The notes: generated by a model from the letters alone, not told the origin. A DNA stretch of 64,000 nucleotides from Maricaulis maris MCS10 (GCF_000014745.1 NC_008347.1:2248001-2312000); one strand, 5' to 3'. Numbered from the stretch's first letter, positions 44,004 to 52,993 are shown. A program made the numbers and translations.

Positions 44004-44141
44004 CCCCTCTACAGCCCAAACCGCCAGGTGGAAACACCGTGGCGCGAATGGTGTTGTCCGCATACGGCGGCGCCTGACTCAGGTCTGGCCAGTATATGCC
44101 GCCACTCCTAAAATGAGGCCCGCGCCATCCGGGGAGTTCTC

Positions 44142-46397
44142 ATGTCTGTTCGCCTTGCCAGCTTTTTGGCTGTCGTCACCGCCCTCACCGCCTGCCAGCC
44201 TGCGCCCGAAGCGCCGGGCGAGACCGAGACTGCCGAGCCGGCGCTCACGATCGAGCGCCTCCATGCCAGCCCCTCCCTGACCGGCGCCACGCCGCGCTCG
44301 CTGACCTTCTCGCCGGACGGATCGCGCGTGACCTTCCTGCGGGCCAAGGACGATGATGCCAGCGTGCTTGATCTGTGGGCGATGGATATCGATGGCGGCG
44401 AGCCCTACCTTCTGGTCGATAGCCAGGTCCTCGCCCCGGATGAGCGTGAACTCACCGAGGCGGAACGCCAGCTGCGCGAGCGGGCTCGAATCTCCTCGAC
44501 CGGCATCGTGCGCTATGACTGGGACAGCCAGGGCGAGGCCATACTGGTGCCGCTGGACGGCGATGTGTTCCATGTCGATGTGGCGACCGGGCAAGCGCGC
44601 CGCCTGATGGAAACACCGGAATACGAGACCGACGCCCGCATCTCCCCGCGCGGCAATTTCGTGTCCTTTGTGCGCGAACAAAATCTATACGTCATCGATC
44701 TGGAAAGCGGTGAAGAGACCGCCATCACCTCTGAAGGCGGCGGCCTGGTCTCCTTCGGCATGGCGGAATTCGTTGCCCAGGAAGAGCTTGGACGCCGGAC
44801 CGGCTATTGGTGGTCACCGGACGAGCAATACATCGCCCTCGCCCGCGTCGATGAAAGCCCGGTCGACAATATCCAGCGCATGGAAATCGGCGCCGACGGC
44901 TCGGCCCGGGTTGTCGACCAGCGCTATCCGCGCGCCGGGACTGACAATGCGATCGTCGAGCTGTTCATCGCCGAGCGCGCGACCGGGACACGCCGCCAGG
45001 TCGAGCTGGCGCAGACCGACGACATCTACCTCGCCCGCGTCAATTGGGCCTCCGACAGCGCTACGGCCTATGTCCAGGTGCTCAACCGGATGCAGGACCA
45101 GCTCACCATCCTGACCGCTGATCCAGCGACCGGCGAGGCCGCTCCCTGGCTGGTTGAAAACACCGATATCTGGATCAATCTGACCAATGATTTCCGCGCC
45201 CTGTCTGATGGCACGGTCCTGTGGACCAGCGAGGACACGCCGGGTGGTTTCCGTCACATCCAGCACCGCGCCGCCGATGGCAGCCTGATCAATCAGGTCA
45301 CCTCGGGTGACTGGGTGGTCGGCAGTATCAATTCAGTCGATATGGACAACAGCCTGGTCTATTTCACCGGCTGGATCGAGACGCCGCTGGAACGACACAT
45401 CTATTCGGTGCCATTGGACGGCTCGGCCGCTCCGACGCGGATCACGTCGGGTGATGGTCGCTGGTCGGCTCGCTTCGGACGTGATGCGACACGCTTCATC
45501 GGCACTTATTCCGACCCGCAAACCCCGCCGCAGACCGCCCTCTATGCGGTCGACGGAAGCCGCATTCGCTGGATCGAGGAAAACGCCCTGGTCGAGGGAC
45601 ATCCGTATGCCCCCTATCTCGACGATCACATCACGCCGCAATACGGCACGCTGACGGCCGCAGACGGGACCGAGCTGCACTACCAGATCTTCCTGCCGGC
45701 CGATTTTGATCCGAACCGGCAATACCCGGCGATCCAGTATCTTTATGGCGGCCCGCACAGCCAGCAGGTCCACCGCGGCTGGCAATCGCTGCGGGCGCAG
45801 ATGTTCGCCCAGCGCGGCTATGTCTATTTCACCATCGACAACCGCGGCTCATGGAATCGCGGACGTGAATTCGAGGGGCAGTTGCGCCATCGCATGGGCT
45901 CGGTCGAGGTCGAGGACCAGCTGGTCGGGCTGGACTATCTCAAGAGCCTCGACTTCGTCGATGCGGATCGCGTCGGCATTTGGGGCTGGTCCTATGGCGG
46001 CTACATGACGCTGATGGCGACCTTGCAGGCACCGGACGCCTGGGCAGCGGGCGTTGCCGGAGCACCGGTTACCGACTGGACGCTGTATGACACCGCCTAT
46101 ACCGAGCGCTACATGGGTCACCCGGACGCCAATTTCGACGGCTATGAGCAATCCTCGGTCTTCGCCCATCTGGACAGTTACGAGACCCCGCTCCTGCTGA
46201 TCCACGGCATGGCCGACGACAATGTCATCTTCGCCAATTCGGTCCGGCTCTATTCGGAACTCCAGCAGCAACGCGCCGATTTCGAAATGATGACCTATCC
46301 CGGCCAGCGCCACGGCGTACGCGGCGAGGACCGGTCGGTCCATCTGTGGACGATGATCGTGAACTATTTCAATCACCAGCTGAAGGATGAGGGGTAG
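44142..46397 (+). CDS. Dipeptidyl-peptidase IV family serine peptidase (S9B), lipoprotein
   Basis: Removes X-Pro or X-Ala dipeptides from peptide N-termini, probably in the periplasm. The 751-residue product has a signal ending LTAC (lipobox). An eight-bladed propeller region follows (about 40-490) containing the Glu-Glu substrate motif in AEFVAQEELGRRTGYWW. The C-terminal alpha/beta-hydrolase domain has nucleophile Ser617 in GWSYGGYM, the Asp in HGMADDNV and the His in GQRHGV. Complete triad and propeller, so probably active. Flanked on both sides by CTCCC-type palindromic repeats. Confidence 0.93.
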   Translation: MSVRLASFLAVVTALTACQPAPEAPGETETAEPALTIERLHASPSLTGATPRSLTFSPDGSRVTFLRAKDDDASVLDLWAMDIDGGEPYLLVDSQVLAPDERELTEAERQLRERARISSTGIVRYDWDSQGEAILVPLDGDVFHVDVATGQARRLMETPEYETDARISPRGNFVSFVREQNLYVIDLESGEETAITSEGGGLVSFGMAEFVAQEELGRRTGYWWSPDEQYIALARVDESPVDNIQRMEIGADGSARVVDQRYPRAGTDNAIVELFIAERATGTRRQVELAQTDDIYLARVNWASDSATAYVQVLNRMQDQLTILTADPATGEAAPWLVENTDIWINLTNDFRALSDGTVLWTSEDTPGGFRHIQHRAADGSLINQVTSGDWVVGSINSVDMDNSLVYFTGWIETPLERHIYSVPLDGSAAPTRITSGDGRWSARFGRDATRFIGTYSDPQTPPQTALYAVDGSRIRWIEENALVEGHPYAPYLDDHITPQYGTLTAADGTELHYQIFLPADFDPNRQYPAIQYLYGGPHSQQVHRGWQSLRAQMFAQRGYVYFTIDNRGSWNRGREFEGQLRHRMGSVEVEDQLVGLDYLKSLDFVDADRVGIWGWSYGGYMTLMATLQAPDAWAAGVAGAPVTDWTLYDTAYTERYMGHPDANFDGYEQSSVFAHLDSYETPLLLIHGMADDNVIFANSVRLYSELQQQRADFEMMTYPGQRHGVRGEDRSVHLWTMIVNYFNHQLKDEG

Positions 46398-46572
46398 GCC
46401 CCCTCATCCCCCCTGCGGGGACCTTCTCCCGCAAGGGGAGAAGGCGTATGAGCCTGCCGCGGGCAAGAACGCCCTCTCCCCTTGCGGGTTGAGGAGCCAA
46501 AGGACAGTCCTGTGGACTGTCTGACACGACGAAAGGTGGCCCGAAGGGTCGGGTGAGGGGTTGGCGAAGCCC
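46398..46572. repeat. Palindromic repeat cluster after the DPP-IV gene
   Basis: CCTTCTCCC-GCAAG-GGGAGAAGG (46422-46444) and a degenerate second copy (around 46470-46490), followed by GGACAGTCCTGTGGACTGTCT with its own stem. It lies between convergent genes and may end both transcripts. It has the same sequence family as the hairpins at 43581-43682. Confidence 0.6.
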
Positions 46573-47295
46573 CTAGAGCGCCACCCAGCGATCCGCCTCC
46601 TCGCGCATGCGCTGGCGGCGCGGTTTCCAGTCGGGCATCAGGCTTTCCACCACACGCCAATAGGCCGGCGAATGATTGGCCTCGACCAGATGGGCGGCCT
46701 CATGGGCGCAGACATAGTCGATCAGCGCTTGTGGAAAGCCCATCAGGCGCCAGTTGAGCCGGATCGTCCCGTCCGGGGCACACGATCCCCAGCGGCGTTT
46801 CTGGTCACGGACAATGACCTTGCGGACCGGGCGGTCGAGCCTGGCGGCATAATGCTCGACGCGGGGCGTCATGAAGGCCGTGCCCTCGCGCTTGTAAAAA
46901 CGCTGCAAGGCCTGGCCCAGAGTGCGTTGACGCAGTTCACCGGCAAGGTCCGGGTCATGCCGGACGATCAGGGTTCCGCTATCGCGGCGCACTGTTGTTC
47001 GGACACCCTCGCCGCGCAGGTCAAGGGTCAGGTCATCGCCGAGCCAGGGCAGAGTTTCGCCGGTCTGGAAGCTCAGCTCTCGCGGCGCCGGACGGCTGGC
47101 CCAGGCGTCCAGCTTGGCGAGGATCCAGCCGGCCTTGCTTTCCAGCCCGCGCCGGATCTCCCGTTCGCTCGCCCGTTTAGGCGCAGCGACCGTGAGGCCG
47201 TCGCGGGAGATTGTGAAACCGATCGTGCGCCGGGCCGACCGGCGCAGGGTGAAGTCAACAACACGACCGTCCAGCTCGATTGTATGATCCGTCAT
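46573..47295 (-). CDS. YgjP-like metallopeptidase (DUF45)
   Basis: The 240-residue product carries the zinc motif HEAAH at 198-202 with third ligand candidate His208 in VEANH, and the preceding RWGSCAPDGTIRLNWRLM that is the mark of the YgjP/M48-related family. No membrane segment. The ATG overlaps the upstream TetR gene stop by four bases, so the two are co-expressed. Physiological role is unknown. Confidence 0.9.
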   Translation of the reverse strand: MTDHTIELDGRVVDFTLRRSARRTIGFTISRDGLTVAAPKRASEREIRRGLESKAGWILAKLDAWASRPAPRELSFQTGETLPWLGDDLTLDLRGEGVRTTVRRDSGTLIVRHDPDLAGELRQRTLGQALQRFYKREGTAFMTPRVEHYAARLDRPVRKVIVRDQKRRWGSCAPDGTIRLNWRLMGFPQALIDYVCAHEAAHLVEANHSPAYWRVVESLMPDWKPRRQRMREEADRWVAL

Positions 47296-47915
47296 GAGAC
47301 CGCGCCATCCGGTATCAAACCTTCCACCCCGAAACGGCGGATCAGGCAGAGTTGCTCCACCACCGCCTCATCGCTCAGCCGGCTGCGATCGTCCAGCCAC
47401 CAGTCCAGCAGGTGGAAGACGGCGCCGACCTCGCAACGGGCAGTGGCTTGCGGGTCCAGGTCCGAACGGGCCCAGCCATCACGCTGGCCGGCCTGCAATT
47501 CGGTGACACGGATTCCGGCGATCGCATCAACCACTTCGCGCTGCATCGGGTCGGAGCCGGCGCCGCGGCTCAGCAGCAGACGGAAGAGCGGGCCGAACTC
47601 GCCGGCAAAGGCGACCACACCCTCCATCGCGGCGCGATCCTTGACCTCGCGCGAGCCCGGGGTCTGCTGGGCGATGGCCAGTCCGGCCAGGACCAGATCC
47701 TTGCCCGCCCGCATCACTTCGACAAACAGCGCCTCCTTGTCGGGGAAGTGGGTGTAGAGCGTCCCCATGGCGACGCCGGCCTCGCGGGCAATGTCGCCGA
47801 TCCGGGCACCTTCAATGCCCTTGGCCGCGAACACGACGCTGCCGGCCCGGACCAGCTTGGCCCGGGTCTCGTCCTTTTGCTCGCGCCGTCCTTTCGCCAA
47901 ATCACCACTCCACAC
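47292..47915 (-). CDS. TetR-family transcriptional regulator
   Basis: The 207-residue product has an N-terminal HTH with RAKLVRAGSVVFAAKG and IGDIAREAGVAMGTLYTHFPDKEAL, the usual TetR signature, and an all-helical C-terminal ligand domain. I choose GTG at 47915 with AAGGTGA seven bases upstream; ATG at 47945 lies inside the candidate operator and lacks a ribosome site. It diverges from the secreted-protein/OmpA pair and shares a transcript with the YgjP-like gene. The ligand is unknown. Confidence 0.85.
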   Translation of the reverse strand: MWSGDLAKGRREQKDETRAKLVRAGSVVFAAKGIEGARIGDIAREAGVAMGTLYTHFPDKEALFVEVMRAGKDLVLAGLAIAQQTPGSREVKDRAAMEGVVAFAGEFGPLFRLLLSRGAGSDPMQREVVDAIAGIRVTELQAGQRDGWARSDLDPQATARCEVGAVFHLLDWWLDDRSRLSDEAVVEQLCLIRRFGVEGLIPDGAVS

Positions 47916-47939
47916 GCAAATCACCTTGGCTGAAAATAT

Positions 47940-47959
47940 ATTCATTGAATAAACATTCA
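47940..47959. promoter_or_regulatory. AT-rich dyad, candidate TetR operator
   Basis: ATTCA-T-TGAAT (47940-47950) and TGAAT-AAAC-ATTCA (47946-47959) share a half site, giving three alternating half sites in the divergent region between the TetR gene and the secreted-protein gene. The tract is much AT-richer than its surroundings and overlaps the likely promoters. Confidence 0.55.
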
Positions 47960-47999
47960 GCAAATGTATTCTGTCCCGGAGGACGAATGGGAGGACGCG

Positions 48000-49133
48000 A
48001 TGCGGATTCTGGTACTTGTGGCAAGCTTGATGACTGCGCTGGCAATGGCGGCGCCGGCTGACGCCAATTGCCACTGGCAGGTCTCCACGCGCCTGGTCGG
48101 GCACCAGCCAGCTGTTGGAAATTTCGCCGCCCGCTCCTGGCCATTGGGAGCGCTGGCTACCCGGGTCCAGGCCCGAACCCCCGGCGGATTGTGGAATAGT
48201 ATCAACTGGCCGGAGACCGCTTCAGACGCGAACGGGTTCGTCCAGATCACATCGGCCGTCGCCTTCGCCGACCCGGATTGCCAGACCGCCCGGGAATTTC
48301 GTGTCCAGGTCCGCAGTTTCCACACAGGCATGAACTGGCGCACCGTGCACCAGCAATCGACCTCCGGGCACGCTGATCATCTGGGCCTGTTCATCCCTGC
48401 TCCCGTTCACGCTGTCACGATCGGCAATCTGGTCCTGGACGGCGAGTTTCGCGGCGGCGGCGTGATCTTCATCGAGAATATCGGCGAGCCGCCGGTCACC
48501 TGGACCAGCGTCGACGATGATGGAACAGGGCAGCCAAACGATGATGGCCAGGAAGACGATGACGATGAACACCCTGACCAGCCGGTCGCCACGCTGCAGG
48601 ATGATCCGTGCCACGTATATCGCTTGCCGATCGATCTCGATATCGAGTTCCGTTTCGGACAGATGCCGCCGGAACCAGGCCCGCTGTCGCCGGACATGGC
48701 CCTGCGCGTCGAGACACGGGCCAATGGTGGCGGCGCCATGACGCTGAACCGGTTGACCAATCACATCCGGGTGGAAAATGCCGGCGGTCGCGACTTCCAT
48801 GCCCTGCACCGGTGTCCCGTCGAAATCCATCTGCGCCTCAATGAAGGCCCCGGCCAGCGTAGCGGAGACGGCTGGTCAACGCCCTACGTCGCTCGCCTCC
48901 CCGACATCGCCGCCAATGCCGTCGCGCCTGTCGACATTGATGCCAACCTGCTTGGTGCCGGCGATGATCTGGAAGGCGATTGGGGGCAGGGCTACGAGTA
49001 TGTGCTGATCGAAGCGGTGCTCGACGCCACCAACCGGATCGCCGAAACGGCAGAGGGCGATAATCGCATTATCCATTGCTACCACGCCCCGACCAACAGC
49101 TTTGCTGCCATGAGCCAATGTGAAGGAGGATGA
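48000..49133 (+). CDS. Secreted cysteine-containing protein with an acidic linker, function unknown
   Basis: The 377-residue product starts MRILVLVASLMTALAMA with signal cleavage near ADA-NC. GGGAGG precedes the ATG by about six bases; an in-frame ATG 12 codons earlier is less likely. Two beta-rich domains are joined by an Asp/Glu-rich linker near residues 185-205 (DDDGTGQPNDDGQEDDDD). The second domain ends with VLDATNRIAETAEGDN, reminiscent of CARDB-type adhesion domains (inference). Six Cys in the mature part suggest disulfides. The stop overlaps or abuts the following OmpA gene, so they form an operon. Confidence 0.75.
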   Translation: MRILVLVASLMTALAMAAPADANCHWQVSTRLVGHQPAVGNFAARSWPLGALATRVQARTPGGLWNSINWPETASDANGFVQITSAVAFADPDCQTAREFRVQVRSFHTGMNWRTVHQQSTSGHADHLGLFIPAPVHAVTIGNLVLDGEFRGGGVIFIENIGEPPVTWTSVDDDGTGQPNDDGQEDDDDEHPDQPVATLQDDPCHVYRLPIDLDIEFRFGQMPPEPGPLSPDMALRVETRANGGGAMTLNRLTNHIRVENAGGRDFHALHRCPVEIHLRLNEGPGQRSGDGWSTPYVARLPDIAANAVAPVDIDANLLGAGDDLEGDWGQGYEYVLIEAVLDATNRIAETAEGDNRIIHCYHAPTNSFAAMSQCEGG

Positions 49134-49135
49134 CC

Positions 49136-50050
49136 ATGATCCGCGCCATCGCCGCCTGCCTGACCCTCGCCCTCATCCTCGCCGCCACGGCGACCGCCGT
49201 ACTCGCCCAGGAGCGCGTCGACGGACACCCGCTGGTGACCCCCTATGAAGGCTCGACCGGAGACGGCGAGTTCTGGCGGTTCGACGAATACGCCCTGGTT
49301 ACCGGCTTTGATTTCGACGCCCGCGAGGCGATCACCACGCCAGTCCAGGGACGGGTCACGAAGCTGGATTACGACAATCCCGACGACCGGTCCGAGCTGG
49401 AGATCTTCACCAATTACCGCGAAGCGCTCGACGCCGCCGGCTATCAGCCGATCTGGTCCTGTGCCCGCGACGGGTCCTGCACCACCGGCTCGACCCGAAA
49501 CGCCTTCTACCAGGCCAATGGCATGCGGGCGATCAACGGGCCAAATTCGCACTATACCGCCGGCACGCTGAGCTTTGACGGCCATCTCGCCTATGTCGCG
49601 ATCGGCGTCGGTCGCCACACCACCTCGATCGTCATTGTCGAGACTGACGAGATGGACCGCGGCATGGTCTCGATCTCCGCCGAAGCGCTCGCCGCTGGCC
49701 TCGATGCCGATGGGCATGTGCGTGTCGACGGCCTGCTCTTCGCCCATGACAGTGACGTCCTGCTGCCGGACTCCGCGACGGCGCTGACAGCCCTGCGCGA
49801 CCTGCTCACCGAGCGCCCGTCGCTGACGCTCTACGTGGTTGGTCACACCGACATGTCCGGATCGCTGACCTACAATATGTCACTCTCAGAGCGACGCGCG
49901 GCGTCCGTGGTCACGGCGCTGGTCGAGGATTACGGGATCAGGATGGACAGGCTGACGGCAGCCGGCGTCGGCCCCCTTGCCCCGGAAGCCAGCAATGGCA
50001 CCGACGACGGCCGGACACTCAACCGGCGCGTCGAGATCGTGGCCCGCTAG
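49136..50050 (+). CDS. OmpA-family protein with DUF4892-like N-terminus
   Basis: The 304-residue product has a signal peptide (to about residue 24), then an N-terminal domain with HPLVTPYEGS and the FTNYREALDAAGYQPIWSC stretch typical of DUF4892. A C-terminal OmpA-like peptidoglycan-binding domain follows (about 195-304; VVGHTDMSGSLTYNMSLSERRA and NRRVEI). The ATG at 49136 has GGAGG six bases before it. It is the second gene after the secreted protein. Together they suggest a cell-wall-linked envelope module. A terminator-like hairpin follows. Confidence 0.85.
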   Translation: MIRAIAACLTLALILAATATAVLAQERVDGHPLVTPYEGSTGDGEFWRFDEYALVTGFDFDAREAITTPVQGRVTKLDYDNPDDRSELEIFTNYREALDAAGYQPIWSCARDGSCTTGSTRNAFYQANGMRAINGPNSHYTAGTLSFDGHLAYVAIGVGRHTTSIVIVETDEMDRGMVSISAEALAAGLDADGHVRVDGLLFAHDSDVLLPDSATALTALRDLLTERPSLTLYVVGHTDMSGSLTYNMSLSERRAASVVTALVEDYGIRMDRLTAAGVGPLAPEASNGTDDGRTLNRRVEIVAR

Positions 50051-50112
50051 GGGAGCCGCAACACAACATCCCGCACGCCGCCGTCAAACGCGGACCCCAA
50101 ACGGGCGGGACA

Positions 50113-50154
50113 GGGTGGTCGTGTCATGCCCAAACCCATAAGGCGCGACCACCC
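50113..50154 (+). terminator. Candidate terminator after the OmpA gene
   Basis: GGGTGGTCG (50113-50121) pairs with CGACCACCC (50146-50154) around a 24-base loop and is followed by GTATTTCTT. The loop is long, so strength is uncertain. It lies between convergent genes. Confidence 0.45.
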
Positions 50155-50180
50155 GTATTTCTTGAGATTGGTCAGCCCGT

Positions 50181-50654
50181 TCAATCGATTGTGAGCAGCT
50201 CGCCGCAGATCGCTTCCAGCCCGGCCTGGTCAACCTCATCAAAGGCACCAAACTCGGTCGAGTCGATGTCGAGGACCGCGACCAGCGCTCCGGCGGCGTC
50301 GCGCACCGGAACGACGATCTCCGAGTTTGAGCGGCTGTCACAGGCAATGTGGCCCGGAAAGGCGTGCACATCCTCGACCAGCTGGGTCTCGCCGGTCGCC
50401 GCCGCCGCGCCGCAGACACCGCGACCGAAAGGAATGCGCAGACAGCCCATCGTGCCCTGATAGGGGCCGACAACCAGCTCGGTCGGCTTGGCCGGGTCGA
50501 CCTCGTAAAAGCCCGTCCAGAAAAAGCGCTCGCCGAACATCTCCCGCAGCAGGCAGCTGGCGGTCGCCAGACGCGCGGTGCGGCTGGTCTCGCCAGCGAT
50601 CACGGCGGCGATCTGCTTGCGCACATCCTGGTAGGCGTCGGCTTTCGAGCTCAT
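50181..50654 (-). CDS. msrC: Free methionine-(R)-sulfoxide reductase (GAF domain)
   Basis: Reduces free methionine-R-sulfoxide with thioredoxin. The 157-residue GAF-domain protein has the three catalytic Cys in GTMGCLRIPFGRGVCG (Cys71 and Cys81) and HIACDSRSNSEI (Cys105); their spacing is the same as Cys84, Cys94 and Cys118 of the E. coli enzyme. The ATG at 50654 follows AAGGGAAG. It stands alone on the minus strand, converging with the OmpA gene. Confidence 0.93.
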   Translation of the reverse strand: MSSKADAYQDVRKQIAAVIAGETSRTARLATASCLLREMFGERFFWTGFYEVDPAKPTELVVGPYQGTMGCLRIPFGRGVCGAAAATGETQLVEDVHAFPGHIACDSRSNSEIVVPVRDAAGALVAVLDIDSTEFGAFDEVDQAGLEAICGELLTID

Positions 50655-50732
50655 CAGATCTTCCCTTGCTGGCTGCCCGGGAAGATCGGAGCGCGACGGC
50701 AAAGGTTCAAGGGGTGTCGGCAGCGCGAGCGG

Positions 50733-51785
50733 TCAAAGACGCACATTGCCGCGCAGCGACTGGCGGATCGCGCGTTCGATGACCTGCCCAACGGCCTGTT
50801 CCGCATCATCGCCCTTGCCCTCGCCGTGCCCGTCCTCATCCTCCATCCGCCGCGCCTCGAATTCGAGCCGGGTATGGATCATGCGGATGCGGGCATCGAC
50901 CAGACCGTAGATGAGATCGGGGATCTTGGTCTTGACGTTCATCCCCAGCGCCTTGGCGTCTTCAGGCGTGATCGCCTGGCTGTGCGAGAGCGTGCCGGCC
51001 GACAGGGTGTCGGCGATGTGATGCTCGACCTTCTCGTCGACCCGATGCACCGGATTGACGATGTCGCGCGCCACCTTGCCGGCATAGCGATCATATTTCT
51101 CGGCTTCATGGGCCAGCATGACCAGCACGTCCTGGGTCGCCAGCGGGCCTTTCTGGGCGAGCAATTCCTTGTAGGCCTCGGTCGGGAAGCCGCCATAGAT
51201 GGTGTCGATCGGCCCGAGCGAGGCGGTCGGATCCATGACGATCTTGTCGGCAGCCAGCGCGATCATCGTGCCGCCGGACATGGCCACATAGGGCACATAG
51301 GCAATCACCTGCGGTTCCCGCTTGGGATTGTAATGCCCCTTGGCCTTGGCCTTCGCCAGGTGCTGCTTCAAGGCCAGCGAGATCATGTGAGCCGGACGGG
51401 CATAGCCACCCAGCGTGTGCAGCACGACAATGATCCGGGCTCGCGGATTGGCCTGCCTGACCGAGGCGACAGCCTCGAAGGCCTCGTCGAAGGCGATCTG
51501 CTGCTGGGCGCTGTCGCGACCGACAAAATCATCGCCCAGATCATGGATGAGATCGATCAGGACGGTATTGCCGCTCTCGATCTTCTTGCGGAATTTCTCG
51601 TAGTCCTTCTTGGCGTCCTCATAGCGCGCCACCCGCTTGCGGCGCAGCTTGTGGACCTGGCGCTCGTCCGACACGGCGCGCTGGCGGTTGAGATGCATGG
51701 ATATGGCACTGACCGCCACGATCAGGACAAACAGCCCGGCCCCGGCCACACCGTAAAGCACCGTATTGTCCACACCGTCGATCAT
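50733..51785 (-). CDS. SDH-family membrane serine protease (ClpP/SppA-like fold)
   Basis: The 350-residue product has one N-terminal membrane segment (about 8-30), a basic coiled linker, and a crotonase/ClpP-like domain with VLHTLGGYARPAHMI and the catalytic-Ser motif YVAMSGGTMIALAAD. The pattern matches the serine dehydrogenase proteinase family (PF01972), whose members are membrane-bound peptidases. The ATG at 51785 has GGGGGTGA upstream. A Lys of the Ser-Lys dyad is not obvious. Neighbours give no clear pathway. Confidence 0.85.
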   Translation of the reverse strand: MIDGVDNTVLYGVAGAGLFVLIVAVSAISMHLNRQRAVSDERQVHKLRRKRVARYEDAKKDYEKFRKKIESGNTVLIDLIHDLGDDFVGRDSAQQQIAFDEAFEAVASVRQANPRARIIVVLHTLGGYARPAHMISLALKQHLAKAKAKGHYNPKREPQVIAYVPYVAMSGGTMIALAADKIVMDPTASLGPIDTIYGGFPTEAYKELLAQKGPLATQDVLVMLAHEAEKYDRYAGKVARDIVNPVHRVDEKVEHHIADTLSAGTLSHSQAITPEDAKALGMNVKTKIPDLIYGLVDARIRMIHTRLEFEARRMEDEDGHGEGKGDDAEQAVGQVIERAIRQSLRGNVRL

Positions 51786-51883
51786 ACTCACCCCCACGCG
51801 CACGCTGCACGGGCGGGATATTAACCAAAGCCTAACAAGTGCGACAAGCAGAACCGGAGGTGGTGTCCGATCGCTTCAGCTAC

Positions 51884-51899
51884 GTGTCCGGCCGGACAC
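51884..51899. other. Perfect 16-base palindrome GTGTCCGGCCGGACAC
   Basis: It lies 17 bases beyond the nuclease stop and 99 bases before the protease start. It could be the stem of a terminator for the nuclease gene or an operator for the protease gene. No T tract follows. Confidence 0.45.
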
Positions 51900-51915
51900 A
51901 CCTGGCGCAGCCTGA

Positions 51916-52815
51916 TCAGTTCAGCGCCCCGGAACCCGTGACGGCGCCTGTACCGGACAGCTGACGCTCCTCGACCAGCTGGTTGAGGAGGCCAGCCAGG
52001 CGCACCCCGCCCTGCTTGAGACGCTGCAGCGAGACAGGCAGGTTGCGGTCGTAGTAGGCATCGCCCGGCTCGATCATTTCCTCGGCACGCGCCCAGTAAT
52101 AGGCAAAGCCGCGCGAGCGGACGATGTCGTGGCTTTCCTGGGCCCAGTCGACCGGGGCCAGAGGTGTGTAGACACTGATGCCATTGAGCGGAATGTCGGC
52201 GGCCAGCTGGTCGGCCAGCTGGGCCCAACGGTCCCCGTCATCGATATAGGGCCAGGTCTCGGCCATGTAATCGAGCAGGATCTCGCTGTCCCAGACCCGG
52301 TGCAGATTGGTCCGGCGCTCGCCGCGCCACAGCACATTGATGTCATTGCCGCCGCGATCACCCTCGATCGAGACATGCAGAGGCTGGTGGATATCGCCCA
52401 TCCAGTGAGCGAGGAATTTCAACGCTTCCAGGCGGTCCTCATCCGAACGCGAACGATCCACGAAGATACCGGCATGCAGGTCGATGGCCGAGGTGATGCA
52501 GCCATCCTCGGCGCAGTCCTCGGCGTCGACATGCGGATCGTCACGGGTCTGGTTGATATAGTGCCAGGGCGCCGTGTGGCGGTGGGTCGAACCACGCACG
52601 TCATCGGCCCAGGAACAGACATCACGGAAATGGTCGAATTCCGGGTCCTGGGCGACCAGCCGGTCTATCTCGGTGCGGGTCTCGTCTGAGAGGTAGCGCC
52701 AGGCAAGGTCGCAGACGATGCGATGACCGTCTGGTCCATAGGCTTCAGCGGGAGCCACTGTGACAACGGATACCATCAGGCTGGCAGCCGAGAAAAGGCG
52801 CAGGAAACTGGACAT
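51916..52815 (-). CDS. S1/P1-type zinc nuclease, secreted
   Basis: Single-strand-preferring phosphodiesterase. The 299-residue product has a signal peptide cleaved near PAEA-Y, then GPDGHRIV with the zinc His. Further ligands are in CSWADDVR, APWHYIN, LKFLAHWMGDIHQPLH and LHRVWDSE. All the His and Asp ligands of the three-zinc site appear to be present. In S1 and P1 nucleases residue 1 of the mature enzyme is Trp; here the same position is Tyr. Only backbone atoms of residue 1 contact zinc, so activity may be kept. Confidence 0.9.
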   Translation of the reverse strand: MSSFLRLFSAASLMVSVVTVAPAEAYGPDGHRIVCDLAWRYLSDETRTEIDRLVAQDPEFDHFRDVCSWADDVRGSTHRHTAPWHYINQTRDDPHVDAEDCAEDGCITSAIDLHAGIFVDRSRSDEDRLEALKFLAHWMGDIHQPLHVSIEGDRGGNDINVLWRGERRTNLHRVWDSEILLDYMAETWPYIDDGDRWAQLADQLAADIPLNGISVYTPLAPVDWAQESHDIVRSRGFAYYWARAEEMIEPGDAYYDRNLPVSLQRLKQGGVRLAGLLNQLVEERQLSGTGAVTGSGALN

Positions 52816-52993
52816 GGGTTGCTCCGGACGACGGCACCCGCCCGGTGCCATCCCCGGTCTGTAGAAGAGGCGGCGCGACACCTCCACTAGTCAGGGCTGG
52901 CAATTCTCCATCAGCGCAACCCCTGGTCGAATAATCGGAATTTGTAATCTTCCTCGCACCTGGTCTGGCGGCAGAATGCGACGGCTTGTTTTC

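Larger units (their letters stand above)
43270..44141. other. 872-base gene-free region with several hairpin elements
   Basis: No credible gene. From left to right it has a 120-base cruciform element (43410-43529), two 9+2+9 CTCCC/GGGAG hairpins (43581-43600 and 43663-43682), a CCCGGAT/ATCCGGG hairpin (43769-43787), a GGACG-GAGCT-CGTCC stem (about 43800), and a long-spaced 11-base inverted repeat (43939-44003). The last 140 bases lead into the DPP-IV gene. A small RNA could be encoded in 43790-44100; I cannot identify one. Confidence 0.6.
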
